In this document: piece after piece, positions 23,801-35,689 of the stretch | Position numbering within the stretch: position 1 is the stretch's first letter | Layout of the letters: the number at the start of each line of letters is the position of its first letter | Origin: Reticulitermes lucifugus | Lineage: Eukaryota; Arthropoda; Insecta; Blattodea; Rhinotermitidae | NCBI GenBank assembly: GCA_026260175.1 | Contig: JAKCWW010000679.1 | Location: 16,757-80,756, forward strand | Direction: 5' to 3' | DNA length: 64,000 nt | Translations under genes and position numbers: made by a program | The notes under the pieces: generated by a model | The model's input: the letters and a program-made list of their open reading frames with translations, nothing else | Databases searched by the model: none | What the model was told of the DNA's origin: nothing

Positions 23801-26330
23801 AGTTACGTAGTGTGCATTATGCTTTTCATAACTTATTGGATTTCAATGGCGTACTGCTGCTTCATGGTATATTAAGTCTCGTTGGAAAAAACAAGGTATG
23901 GCAACAAACCACAGAAAGAGGAAAATATATTCCTAAGAATTTTAATTTTACTTTTGCAAGCCTCTCATTTAATATCAACTAATGTCAAGTGAAAACTCTG
24001 TTTCTATTTAATTAAATTACTTGTAATGTTTAAATTAAATTTTATACCCTTGTGCATATAATTTCACCAACTATTTAGACGCAAGTATAATGCCACACAT
24101 TTCCGTCTCTTAACACAGATGTGTGTTATGTCTATGATAGAAAAGAAATTATTCTTTTATTAGGATGGTTTTTTTTGTAATATATTTTCCGTTACACAAA
24201 AAAGCAGCACCACCACAGTAATACGACTCACACCAAAGAAAGAACACTCGAACGAATAAGATAATTTCCGAATAAAAGCCATACACAAGAAAAACAAATA
24301 AATGGATAAATACAAACAAAAAGAACAGATGTATGATGCAATGTGCTGTAAAAAAAAAGCAAAATCTACAGTAAAAACATAGCAAATATTCGGACGTAAC
24401 CGGAAATAATTGGAGGTGTACTACATTACAAAGAATGTATTTGGATCACTGCTCCAGTACAGTTAACTTAGCAACTCTTCTTGCACATTTCAGACTAATT
24501 GTACTGAAGGGACGGTGAAAGCTGAATAATAGAAAGACAAAATCACGAAATGTTCAATTATATGGTGTTCTCATAGCAGAAGAAGGAAAGAAGGGCGACA
24601 GACAAGAACACTGAAAAACAAAACTATCAACTTTATTTGCCGAACAAAGTTCTGGAAGAAGTAGAGAAAGAACATGTTGCCACACAGATACTTCCGCTCT
24701 TGTTTTTGTGGCCTTATTTCTTTGGAGCTTAATTCTGGACAGGAACCAAGAGCACTCTAACATCCAAATAGACGCGGTACAACTTTTATCAAAAAAAGGC
24801 CCATAACTGGCCATCCCATATCATCCTCTGGCAGCAACACAACCAATAACTACCCTATTCTGCGTCAGCCTCACGTGCCAGAAGCTTTATCTTGCTGACG
24901 GTGCAGTTCCTTATATAGGCTATCACAACTCGTATTGACCCGAATCGTCACGCTCTTATTCCAGACGTTTCCTGCTATCTCAGTGTTACAACCACTTCAC
25001 TAATACACTCACTGACACATTCGCCTACCCCGTGGTCTCCAAAGTGATTCCCTCCCTTAAGCTTCTCCAAATACACTGCGGCGGGATCCGACCTCTGACA
25101 CCCACTTCGTGGTATCATACAGATAAGTGTTGCTTCTTCATTATTTCCACTAGATCAATCTTTGTGGAGCGGAGCCGAACTGCTGTACCACCACTATTAC
25201 AATAGAACTATCAGCTTCAACTGGTAGCTGACCTGCTCTGAGCGGCCTGTTCGTGTGTGTGATTTTATATTTGGTTGGGAACCCGACATCAGCAATCTGA
25301 TCGTGATATTCGTATTTTCTCCAAAATTCCCAAATTAGATGCTAGGATAGCAGGTGTTACAGTTCATCTTTGCACACAACTTACATCCCATTAGGCAAAT
25401 ATGTGTAAATTTAATGTCTTTTCTGATCTATCTTTCTCTACTAGAATTACATATAAAAAATAAAAAATGTAAAAATTGAACTGGTTACGAACTGAGAAAA
25501 CACGCTTCACCTTATCATAAATCAAAAATCTTTTTCCTGCCACCACTTTTGGAGATGTTAAATTTAACTGGGTCATTAATACAACTTACTGCCCTTTCAG
25601 ACTTCACGGCGGGCAGTTTATTATGTTCAGGAGAGTAATTCTAAAGTAGTTCTAAGAAATTACCCTGGTAGCTCTTACAATTTTCGAAGCGTTTAGGCTA
25701 TGGTGGAATTTATGATTTCAAAAGGAATTTGTACATAAAAAGTTCTATCCAATGTCTACCTATACTCATTATATCAATCAATGGAGGATTTTGGAGTAGG
25801 GTTTCATCTACATTTTTACATCAACTTACATGCCAGCGGACCATAGACAGAACTCTGTTATATCTTTAATAAAACTATGTATTCAGACCTACTCTACTAC
25901 TAAAACAAAAGATAATATCAACCAATTCAAGGTATGGCAAAAAATGAAGATTACGTAATTTCCAGAGGTTTACACATAATGGGCAAGGACCTAACAAACT
26001 ACAAAGGCTGGATCATCTATATAAATGTGAACCATCCCACTTTTTCTATTTTCGGACTAAATTAGGAATGTGCTACCAAATTACCTTTCTTCTATCTTGG
26101 CACGATTATGGATGCACTACACACCACTTACCTGGAGTGAACCGGAAAAGTACTGCCGCTACACACATTACAAAGTCTATGTGTGGAGCACCAATCCTTA
26201 CGTCCGATCTCGATGCAGTTTAGGAACCGAAGTCTCCGCGTGTCGGTGTCTCCTACCGATACACACACTGGCAAAAGCTTCACGCTCAGCGCTTTTTTTT
26301 AGCTCACTTAGCAACAGCTTATACAAATAT
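20900..26330. other. no recognisable feature
   Basis: More than 5 kb without a nameable gene. Two GC-richer islands at about 22790-23060 and 24840-25250 stand out by composition. Open frames inside them are short and start without a convincing ATG. A CTGATGATGAT at 21425-21435 lacks a usable stem II. Confidence 0.4.
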
Positions 26331-26336
26331 ATAACA

Positions 26337-26680
26337 GAATTTAAAATAAATCTTACTCCGACAAATGTACACTGTTTATGTTATTGCACACAATTTTTAT
26401 TTAAGCCACCAGCAACCCAATAGTGAACAGGAAATAACTGACAGAGAATTCAAAATACTACACAGTTATTCAAAAACACTATACAGTTGCCGACAATTAT
26501 TTATTTTAACTTGCATTTTAATGTGTACCATAAAAGTATAGCTGATGTAATTTGAGAAAGGTGAGCCCCTAAAGATGAACCATAAATTGGTTCGAAACAT
26601 GCCGGGTATTTTTTAATAAAACTTGTGTTGAATAACATAACAGTGTACATTAGTCGGAGTAAGATTTATTTTAATCAAAA
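26337..26680. mobile_element. foldback element 2 (asymmetric), hammerhead relic on one arm
   Basis: The outer about 60 bases are inverted copies. The left arm (about 26340-26402) contains AATCTTACTCCGACAAATG and the right arm (about 26611-26678) contains CATTAGTCGGAGTAAGATT. The right arm extends inward to a hammerhead-like motif at 26565-26607. The left arm stops being similar just before the place where its hammerhead should be. The outer sequence also resembles the outer end of foldback 3 (GTACATTTGTCGGAATAA), which suggests one superfamily. Confidence 0.6.
26565..26607 (+). other. decayed hammerhead motif (right arm, foldback 2)
   Basis: Stem I GCCC/GGGT (one wobble), stem II GAACC/GGTTC and GAAACATG are all in place. 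The core reads CTAAAGA instead of CTGANGA, and the cleavage triplet is GCC instead of GUH. Clearly a relic. Confidence 0.55.
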
Positions 26681-26974
26681 ACAAAGTACGGAACAAGTAA
26701 CGTAAAATATAACAGAATGTCGCTGTTATTAAAGGGATGCAGCACAATACATCCTTCCTGTTGTTAACACGTGTAATTCAACTTAACTTGAAATCATAAC
26801 TTGAATTCAAAATTTACAGTTAAAGACAAAACATAGTTTTGAAAAATACATAACTTCAAACCAAGTTCTATACAGGACACTACAATATTTTCATACTTAT
26901 CATTTCCCCAAGTGTACTACAGGTCTCGTTTAACTCGCCCTCGTTGATTTCATCAGTATTATTAGGCGAAGAAT

Positions 26975-27227
26975 GATCCCAGTGGCCGCGCGGTCTAAGG
27001 CATGGGTCTGCGGCTGATCTCTTGCTGGGATTGCGGGTTCAAATACCGCCGGGGACATGGATATCTCTCTCTTGTGAGTATTGTGTGTTGTCTGGTAGAG
27101 ATCTATGTGTCGGATCGATCACTCGTTCAGAGGAGTCCTACTGAATGTGGTGTGTCTGAGTGTGATCGTGAAACCACGACAATGAGGAGGCCCTGGTCCA
27201 CTAGAGGCTGTCGTGCCATGAAAAAAA
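26975..27227 (+). mobile_element. SINE-1, full-length copy with target-site duplication
   Basis: The tRNA-derived head has A-box-like GTGGCCGCGCGGTCTAAGGC and a B box in GCGGGTTCAAATACCGCC. A conserved non-tRNA body contains AGAGGAGTCCTACTGAATG and GTGTGTCTGAGTGTGATCGT, followed by CTAGAGGCTGTCGTGCCATG and a short A tail. It is flanked by 14-base duplications with one mismatch, ATTAGGCGAAGAAT (26961-26974) and ATTAGGCGGAGAAT (27228-27241). This shows insertion by target-primed retrotransposition. A non-autonomous element transcribed by RNA polymerase III, presumably mobilised by a LINE. Confidence 0.92.
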
Positions 27228-27241
27228 ATTAGGCGGAGAAT

Positions 27242-28740
27242 ACAAATTGTAAAACAAGTTATTTTATATCTAAGTCTTTTCATCAACTGTCAGTCTTCGT
27301 ATCAAACAACCAAGTGCAATACTGTCACTTTTTCATATCAGCTGCTATAAATCCTATTGAGTTTATTCATGACGGCTACACTAGGGCTCAAACTTAATTA
27401 TGTTTTTTCTCCTATAGTTAAGTTTAGTGTTATATTTTAATTGTGATTTTAAATGGTTATACTGTATTGTTACAAAACGAATAGACGTATCATATATTTG
27501 GAGTAGTATCCATTCCAGTTCCATTTTGTCGTCTGTATCACCATAAAATTAAAAAGGCATAAGTGATTATTCTTTTTAATAACAGCTGAAATATTTCGTA
27601 TCATTTGAAGAAGCTTCGCTGAAACTATTTCTCTCAGAAAGAAAGGCCTTTACCCTTAACCTGCTGATGTGTCCTGGCGTGGAAATTCAGATTCATTTCA
27701 TTATAGTTATTTTTTTACTCTGAGCAGAATATCTCTCAAAAGCTTATTTTCTCGGAACAAAAAACTGTACGGTGAGCAAGATAGGCTTTATTTTTGTAGA
27801 ATAATTTATTTATTTAAGGTCCGGTGCCTTCGCGTGACGAGTTCCGTCGTCTGAGAGAAGCTACCGTGTCATATCTGTCAAAAGCTCCGAAGAGGACAGG
27901 TTTGTGAAAGATATATGTCGATCGAGTGGAAATTCTCGAGTTACGTAAATGTCGAATAATACGGTAATTTATTTCAATGGATCCTCATTTCCCTTCGGTT
28001 TGACAATTTCTTGTTTCTAAAACTTAAATAGTACTTTGCTTCACCTACATATGAATCAAGTTCATGTTCATTCAAGATCACATTTGACATTTTTTTAATT
28101 GGGTGCCCATTTGTTTTTATAATTTTTTGAAACATTGCTTACGGAAGGTATGACTGCTACTAATGTTCCGTAATGTTAGTGCTAATTATTGGATAATTAA
28201 GAGAATTTTCGAAATTAAAGGAAACGGAAAAACCATAAAAGTATTGCTTTGGAATGGAAATTAAAATATCAAACAAAATATAAATCACTCGGATCTTGGA
28301 ACATAATTTTAAATAAAAATTCACTTTATACGACACCGAGAACAGAGTGTGCTTTCTTTCGAAAAAAACACAGTCATTGAATGCTGTATGGATTAAGCAA
28401 TGGCAGTCTCCTTTAACAGTCATGTTGAACACCTAAACACATGTCTTGTGAGAACTCAAAGTGTTAAGTGTTAAACCTGGGAGTACGTACAAAAGCCATT
28501 AGTATTTAAATGATTAATAATTAAATTAAGAGAATGCTACATTTGGGTTCTGTGTGCTGCAATTTTATCCAAAAAATATCCCTCTTCTTTCCTATGTAAG
28601 CATTCAAAACTACAGTATTTTCATCCTCTCGTACACAGTTGTGAAACAGGGTTTCTTAATTTATGGGTAAACGTTAAAATGCTGGAAAAACGAGAAAAAT
28701 ATTATGTAGCTAGGCTCTCGTACCCCGAAAACAGTAACAG
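27242..28740. other. no recognisable feature
   Basis: AT-rich. A hAT-like start (CAGGGTTTCTTAA) lies near 28647 but no partner end was found. Confidence 0.4.
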
Positions 28741-28744
28741 CTGA

Positions 28745-29005
28745 TTGGATAAAATACATGAGGAAGGCAACAATGTGTGTTTCTTACTTGAGAGGAGAAG
28801 GGCATTTACGAAATTCATTAAAAAGGGATGTGTGGGGGTTGAAAATTTGGCAAACTTCAAATACTTGGGAACAGCCCTAACAAATCAAAATTGGGTTTAT
28901 GAAGAAATTAAGAGCACATGTAACTCACGGGGTGCTTTTTGCCATTCGGTCTATTATTATTGTTATTTCCTTTTGCTGTCCAAAAATATAAAGATTAAAT
29001 GCTAA
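28745..29005 (+). mobile_element. LINE reverse-transcriptase fragment (LINE-A-like)
   Basis: The single open frame of 86 codons includes F-K-Y-L-G-T-A-L-T-N-Q-N, then E-E-I-K-S and later L-L-S-K-N-I-K-I-K. This is the segment just after the YADD palm motif in insect non-LTR retrotransposon reverse transcriptases (Y-L-G-x-x-x-T-N..., E-I-K-x-R). Upstream palm and downstream C-terminal parts are missing. By sequence type it could be the 5' neighbour of the LINE-A C-terminal fragments elsewhere. A dead fragment. Confidence 0.75.
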
Positions 29006-29009
29006 ACAT

Positions 29010-30700
29010 TTAAGGAAAATCATTCATCTAAACCATATATACAATATTTGTTCGTATGTTAAAAAGAATGCTCTTTGTGTATTTAAAGTATTAATCCATA
29101 TTTGTAGAAGAGTAATAAAACACACAAACACAGTGTGATAAATGCAATTTCTTAATTTTGCAGCAGGTGATATAAATCGTTACCACTGTTCTGTAAACTT
29201 TAAATTAATATATATTATATTCAGCCCTATTTAGCTGTCCCATGTTGATATAGTCACTCTGCGGGCCAGTTTTCATCGTAGAACATGATGACGGCTTTTT
29301 GATGGGGACAATAAAGCCAGTGAGGACTAAACAGCTTTCATTTTACGTCTGCTTCCTGCCGCTTAGTCTTACAAGATTTCGGCAACCAAAGCTTCCAAAC
29401 TTCCTGCCCAATATCAACAACAAAAGGATTTCTAGGAGAATCTTCTAGTTCCTCCGCAAAGCACTTCGTGTGATTTCCCGACTTACAGAGGTAAAGAGGA
29501 TTTTCTATTTAGACCGATCTTGGAAGATCTTGTAAACTTCATAATCGGATTTTGGTTTCAAAGACATACTTAAGACTGAAACGCAGAAGCGCACAATCAT
29601 ACAATTATTATAAGGAATGCCGGAATATCTGGGTCGGGAAAGTGACTAGCTGGCAGCGACAGGGAGTTACCTCCTCGCTCTGAGGTCGAAACCGGCTTTG
29701 GATCCCAAGAAGTTTCTAATCGTAAAATGGCCGGAACCGTAATTAACAAGTGCAGCCGTGTCTCGAATGTGTGTAAACAAGGTTTTATGCACTTTTAAGG
29801 AGAAGCACATACATCGATGTGAATATATCATATGTACGTCCATCTGTGTTCACTTGTGAATATGGAATATATATTTTAGAAATGGAAATATAGGCCCTGC
29901 CCTACTCAGTGTTTAGCACCTGCTGTGCACTAAAGGATGTCATAACGCCTCTTCACGCAGCTACGCCATAGTTGAAATATCAAAACTTTTTTTCCCACTT
30001 TGTTCCCCTTTATACAGCATCCCTCCACACCCAATTCCACCCCGACTAACTAGTTTAATTTTCTCTTCCATTCCACTTTCCCTCTCCTTTACCATTTCTC
30101 TTTCATTTCTCTCTCACTTTCTTCTCTGCCTTTTCTTTCTATTTTCCTCTACTCTTGACGATTTCTTATCATATCTGTCTACTTGGCATCCTGTTCTCGC
30201 TTCCGTTTCTTCAGTTCCGCACTTTTGAAATTTGAACACCCATCTTAGTGTTTTAAGTCTACATATTTAGAAGTTCGTTGCTGCACTGTTGTTCCTTTCT
30301 CCGTTATACGTCTGACGGCTGGGCGTAAACAGTTTCATACAGCAAAACGAATTTCTGAAAGAGGTGTTAACTTGCATGGTAAAATTTTAATGATTACCGG
30401 TAGATTCCTCCACGGCTAAAGAGTAGAGCCTTAAAGGAGCATTAGGGTCTGCAACTACCCTTTACATTTTTCAACTCTACTTAATTCAAGATATGTCCGG
30501 GAGTAGAACTTGTATTTTTCCCGTTTAAACAATTTACTTGAAACAGAGTACAGAGCTAAAAGTAACTTTTTTCGTAACTATCTAGACTTTCCGACTTTTG
30601 AAAGTATCCTGTTTTGTTTCTCGTCCAAGTAGGTTCCAGTATACAAGCATTTAAAAAAGTATATTATTATATAAACTTTGTTATTTTCACCGTACATTTT
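29010..30700. other. mostly featureless; polypyrimidine tract at 30040-30180
   Basis: A strongly C/T-biased stretch at about 30040-30180 on the + strand (many TTTCTCT and CCTCT units). Otherwise nothing supportable. A weak tRNA-like segment (29643-29702, with TGAGGTCGAAACC) may be an old SINE head. Confidence 0.4.
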
Positions 30701-30774
30701 TATTGTATATAGTATTATTCTGACAAATGTACAATTTATTATCTCCTATTTAACACACGCTTATGTCAATAAAT

Positions 30775-30815
30775 AGTCAAAAAGTTTCGAACTGTATCAG
30801 TTTATCATCAGGACT
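30775..30815 (-). ncRNA. damaged hammerhead motif (left arm, foldback 3)
   Basis: Minus strand: stem I AGTC/GACT intact, core CTGATGA intact, GAAA intact. Stem II reads AAACT/AGTTC, losing the usual first G-C pair, and the stem III/cleavage region is CTTTTT instead of CATGTT. Probably inactive. Confidence 0.65.
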
Positions 30816-31552
30816 CTTTATCATTACACCAGCTACTTGGTACTCATTAAAATAGATAAAACAGATAATATGTCTTCAACTATGTTGGGTATATGGTCAC
30901 TAAAAATATTAACTTAAAATTACAATACTCAAGTAACAATCAGCATTATAAAATGATTAAATTTGGTAGTACGACTGTTGAAGTGTTACACTTTACACAC
31001 CTGTATCTGCTGTTACGTGTTCACTACTGGCTTGTGAAAGATGTACTAATCTTACGGTGTCCGGACGGGGGTTTATATCGGTCAATGTCATGCAGTAGAA
31101 AGACTACTTTGAAGGTTGTAAACAAAACTGAATATGGCGTTGTATTCTCCCGGGTTTTGTTCTGGTACTAGTTTTTTGTTGTGTGCATATAATTGAATGT
31201 AAAACTGTTCCATGGAGTTCATATGCGGTCCTTTATTTACTTGTTTGAGTAGGGACATGTTGTTATTAATACTTCCATATTCATGTATGTTATTGAGAAT
31301 GTGGGCTGCATAAGCTGATTGTGGGTCATTATAAGTAAATAATTATAAGTAAATAAAGGACCATATACAAATTCCTTGGAACAGGTTTACATTCAATTAT
31401 ATGCACACAACAAAAAACTAGTACCAGAACAAAACCTGGGAGAAAACAACCCCATATTCAGTTTTGTTTACAACCTTCAGAGTCGTCTTTCTTCTGCATG
31501 ACATTGACCTATATAAACCCCCGTTCGGACACCGTAAGATTAGTACACTTTC

Positions 31553-32146
31553 TTCTTCTTCTTATACAGGCGCGACAACCTCATCCTTTGTAGGTTTTGG
31601 CCTTCTCAAATATATCCTTCCATATCTTCCTATCCTGGATGCAGTTTCTCCAGTTTTTGACGTTTTGAGTCATCAAGTCTGCCATAACATCATCTTCCCA
31701 TCTATTCTTTGGTCTTCCATGTATTCTTATAGATATAGGCTTCCAGTATTTATTACTAGCCCATACTTGTATGATTGTTCTTTTAGTTTCTGGAAGGTGT
31801 CAATAGCAGCTTGCGTGGTCCTTGCTGTGTTATTATTATTAATTTGTTTCCTTTTGTCCTTTTAACTCGCCTTGGTCTGCATCCAAATATCTGTCCNNNN
31901 NNNNNNNNNNNNNNNNNNNNNNNNNNNNNNNNNNNNNNNNNNNNNNNNNNNNNNNNNNNNNNNNNNNNNNNNNNNNNNNNNNNNNNNNNNNNNNNNNNNN
32001 NNNNNNNNNNNNNNNNNNNNNNNNNNNNNNNNNNNNNNNNNNNNNNNNNGACTTGGCAGGAATAAATGGCATTTCTCAGGTTTTAACGGTACACCTCTGC
32101 CAGCATCGATGTGCCCCTGAGGCCACATACTGCCCCTTTGACCCCC
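31553..32146 (-). mobile_element. LINE fragment inserted in foldback 3
   Basis: Minus-strand translation of about 31742-31573 gives I-H-G-R-P-K-N-R-W-E-D-D-V, then N-V-K-N-W-R, then Q-D-R-K-I-W and K-A-K-T, ending in a natural stop. This is the standard C-terminal end of RTE/Jockey-like LINE ORF2. A GAA-type tail lies at 31553-31564. Just upstream, another frame holds A-I-D-T-F-Q-K-L then G-L-V-I-N, a reverse-transcriptase segment, so a deletion has joined the RT region to the C-terminus. The insertion is bounded by duplications TTAGTACACTTTC (31540-31552) and TTAGTACACCTTC (32147-32159). The middle is lost in an assembly gap. Confidence 0.85.
31897..32049. other. assembly gap (N run)
   Basis: 153 undetermined bases inside the nested LINE. 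The surrounding inverted repeat and insertion probably made this region hard to assemble. Confidence 1.
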
Positions 32147-32379
32147 TTAGTACACCTTCCACAAGCCAGTAGTGAACACGTAACAGCAGATACAGGTGTG
32201 TACAGTGTAACACTTCAACAGTCGTACTACCAAATTTAATCATTTTATAATACTGATTGTTACTTGAGCATTGTAACTTAAAAATGTTTTAATATTATTT
32301 TCAGTGACCATATACCCAGCATAGTTGAAGACATTTTATCTATTTTAATGAGTACCATGTAGCTGGTGTAATGATAAAG

Positions 32380-32420
32380 AGTCCTGATGATGAACTGATA
32401 CAGTTCGAAACATGTTGACT
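32380..32420 (+). ncRNA. type I hammerhead ribozyme (right arm, foldback 3)
   Basis: Stem I AGTC (32380-32383) pairs with GACT (32417-32420). Core CTGATGA lies at 32384-32390, stem II GAACT/AGTTC around GATAC, and GAAA at 32407-32410. Minimal stem III plus cleavage site CATGTT gives triplet GTT, predicted cleavage after 32416. Every conserved core position is present, so this is a good candidate for self-cleavage. Confidence 0.85.
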
Positions 32421-32489
32421 ATTTATTGATATAAGCGTGTGTTAAATAGGAGATAATAAATTGTACATTTGTCGGAATAATACTATATA

Positions 32490-33845
32490 TATTATTATAT
32501 GTTTCCGCGTTTTAATTTTTGAAGGATACGGTCTAAGCATGTGGAGGGTAGCTGCGAATATATTCAAGTAGATGCAGACAGCCTGCAGTGGGTGGTCATC
32601 CACCTTGTGGGTACAGCGAGAGGTTGGCAAATGTTCACCGTAAGCAGCAGCGTGTTACGAAGTGGTATTGGGATTTTCAGATTTGGATTCATGCTTTGAA
32701 ATTACGTCTGAAACGCAAACCTTAAAATGATTTTTTGAACACGAGGAAATTATAAGCGCATATAAGAGAGCAGACTATGTTAGTAGTGTGATGTCATTTA
32801 AAGTACTAGGAAGTCGCTGATCTGGCATTGCTTTTCTGAATGCGCATGCCCCAACCGAAGTAAAGATAATGTTAAAAAGAGAATTTATAGAAGAAATATA
32901 GCAATTAGTTGATCAATTCAGTACGTACTAACAAAAAATTGTTTCGGAAATTTCAGTGCAAGATTAGGGTAAAGGTTTTGAGATCGATAAGTGGGAAAAA
33001 TATTATAACAAAACTGGTAATGATGATGGAATTAGAGTAAGAAACTTCGCGACGTAACAAAATTCCCATCTTCAGCAGGATAATGTTACCACATTGACAT
33101 ATCCAATTGAACTTTCTTTGATGTGATAACACAAACCAAATTAAAAACATCTTGACAAATGAGACGTCACATTCATTTGTGCTTTGTATCCGATACTCAC
33201 ACTGATTACAAAATTGTGATTGCGAAATTTAGGGAGGGACTTACAGTACGCAGACGAGAAAGCAGACTATGTACTTACCAACGCAATTTCAGGAAGGTAA
33301 ACGAGGTGGTACATAAAAACAGCGTGAATTAAAACCACGAAGAGGCCTGAAGCTTTGGATTTTCGTGGGAAAATTAATAGGATTTCGAAAAATATTACAC
33401 TATCACAATCCCAACTAAAATAGTCTAGGTTGAGAGATCTGAGGTTCTCACAGTGGTGTCGATGAAGATTCAGGTCTTCTGAGATATCACGGCCTGTCGA
33501 CTAATAAATATTTACCGACGTACCTTCTGCTACCTGCTTAGTTCTATTGTAGAATCGATGCATCCATAATATACATATTCTTGAAAACCATTCACTGCTT
33601 GGTTAGAAGAGTAAATAACTGACAAAATATATGCCTGTGTGTCTGAAAATATTTGGTATATCCGATCCCTAGAAACCCTCACTAATCTTCCGGATCCTCT
33701 TTCCAAATTACTGCTATCTGAACTCGAACACTTTATGCACACTTAACTGTAACATTTAAAAGTGGAATATTTACACTACAGAATGGTTCTTAAAGTATGA
33801 AACTCTTTATTAAATCTAAGCAAACATTTTATTACGAAAAAGATA
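32490..33845. other. no recognisable feature
   Basis: AT-rich, no gene or repeat recognised. Confidence 0.45.
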
Positions 33846-33851
33846 TATTGC

Positions 33852-34051
33852 TACCAGTTACAACAGAACTATGATTATTAATGTCTGCACATTACATTGT
33901 TACAAGTCACGACAACAGAAACATGATTACTAAATGTCTGCACATTACATTTATTACCAGTTACAACAGAATTATGATTACTAAATGTAAGCACATTATA
34001 TTTGTTACCAGTTACGACAACAGACGTATGATTATTAAATTCTGCACATTA
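33852..34051. repeat. minisatellite, about 54-base unit, four copies
   Basis: Four diverged tandem units share CCAGTTACAACAGAA, ATGATTACTAAATG and GCACATTACAT blocks. An open frame of 75 codons over it simply reflects the repeat. Short indels between units. Confidence 0.85.
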
Positions 34052-34689
34052 CAGTATCTGTCGGGAAAGAAAGAGATGAAATTATCTATGCCTATTATAA
34101 AATTTTAAGCTAGATTACTATTTTTATTAAACTTCCTAGCAGTAGTTACATAGGCCATTATTTTCACGATATAGCAATAAATACAGGATTATAAGAAACA
34201 AATTCGTTTTTTTGGTTATTTCGAATGAGATAATTATAAGTATTTATTTTTTTGTTTTTAATGCAATCACTACATTAAGAAGTGTTTAGAGAAATAATCT
34301 GTGAAACGTACTTGTCAAATACGTTTCTTGGCTTAATTTTCGTAATGTTTTGTATAGAAAACAATAAACAAGAAAATAAGCCGGAGCTGAAACGTAGTAT
34401 ATTGGAAAATATCCACTAACTTTATCCAATCATTTCCTATCGAAAATGTAATGATTATAATACAAAGCATAATTTAACCCGCCAATGCCTTAGGGTGCTA
34501 GGATGGTCTTTCAGTAAAAAGGGAATTCACATGCTGACTTTGAAAACACAATGCTGATAAATATTTGGATGTAAGGAATACAAAGTAAGAGTTTATGGAA
34601 AATATATTACGAAGTTCTTCTTGAATTGAAATCTTCGTATTTGTACTATGGCTATGGTAGGATGAGGCGGATGTGACGTTTATTCAACT

Positions 34690-34842
34690 TGTGTCTAGGC
34701 ATAGGAAGGATGGCAATGTTAAAATGTATCTTAGACGGGTCACAATAGGCTGCAAACTGAATTTACGCTGCACAGCCTATGGTACAGTGCATCAGTTTTG
34801 TGAACAAGATAATTAACCTTCGGTTTTGTCACAGAAAGCCAT
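34690..34842 (+). mobile_element. LINE-A 3' remnant, heavily decayed
   Basis: DNA-level resemblance to the LINE-A C-terminal region: GTCTAGGCATAGGAAGGATG for the GRPRRRWED part, AATGTTAAAATGTATCTTAG for NIKM.L, then an ..AACCTTCGG end. No open frame. Recognised only by block order against the 9500-9770 copy. Confidence 0.4.
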
Positions 34843-35689
34843 TTTATTGATTTCATAAACACGTATTAACTTTTCAAGACAGTCTCTCTTTGTACGTTCA
34901 GTTTAGTTGATTGAATAAATGTTGACAATTGCATACTCTTAAGTTTCTGTGTTTGTTAGGGTCTTGGAAATTGGAACATGAAATTTACTATAGGCTGAAT
35001 ATGTGTTTTGGATGGGGGCACACGGAATTTAGCCTTGAATGGCTACTACTATGAAAAGAAAATATTGTCCAAAAATGTGTTTATTTTTGTCTGATTGTGG
35101 TTAAGTGGAATCGCCTCAAGATAGAAAAACTGCTAGCCTTTTTTCCAACAGTTCACAGTGTTTAATTACCAATGTCGGATTTGATGGATTCAGTGAGAAA
35201 TTTTCATATTTGAACAAGCCTACTTAATTTAAAAGTAAATAAACTAGGCTTTCGGGTGTAGGAGTAGCTTAAGTCAGAACAATACGCTGAGAGTATGCCA
35301 ATGTAGCATTATAAGCAAAATGCAAAACAAGATTGCTAATCGTGCAATACAAATCCCTTGTGAAATTTTACAACAATCAGGGTACCTAAAACGTAGAGGT
35401 ACTTTACAGACGCTTTACCAAATTTTCGCTTTATATTAGCAAGAATGCGTGAAAACAAGTAGAACTGGTGTGGGACATATCATTTTTGCACAATAATTTA
35501 CGAGAGTCTCTTGTAGAACTAATGCGGCTCGCAGCATATTCCAATAAACATTGTCATTCGGCATTCAATATGACGAGTTTGAGTAACGTACTAGCAAGCC
35601 AGTAGCTTTTCTGAAAACTACATGCTGTGTTAGTTCGTAACTCATACATTTTGAAACCATTATATCGACTGTGGTTTTGGAAATGTTCG

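Larger units (their letters stand above)
30706..32489. mobile_element. foldback element 3, hammerhead-bearing, interrupted by a LINE
   Basis: Large inverted repeat. The left arm (30706-31242, about 537 bases) and right arm (31347-31552 plus 32147-32489) are reverse complements with modest divergence, around a loop of about 104 bases (31243-31346). The right arm is split by an insertion flanked by a 13-base duplication. Both arms place a hammerhead motif near the outer end and read outward. No Penelope-type reverse transcriptase or GIY-YIG frame seen. Probably a Penelope-derived or ribozyme-bearing non-autonomous element (inference). Confidence 0.85.

Noticed and set aside
28645-28675. CAGGGTTTCTTAA, similar to a hAT terminal repeat
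   Set aside because: No matching inverted end or target duplication found downstream.
31464-31865. 133-codon + strand open frame, one of the longest in the window
   Set aside because: Antisense to the LINE C-terminus and foldback arm; a shadow of the transposon.
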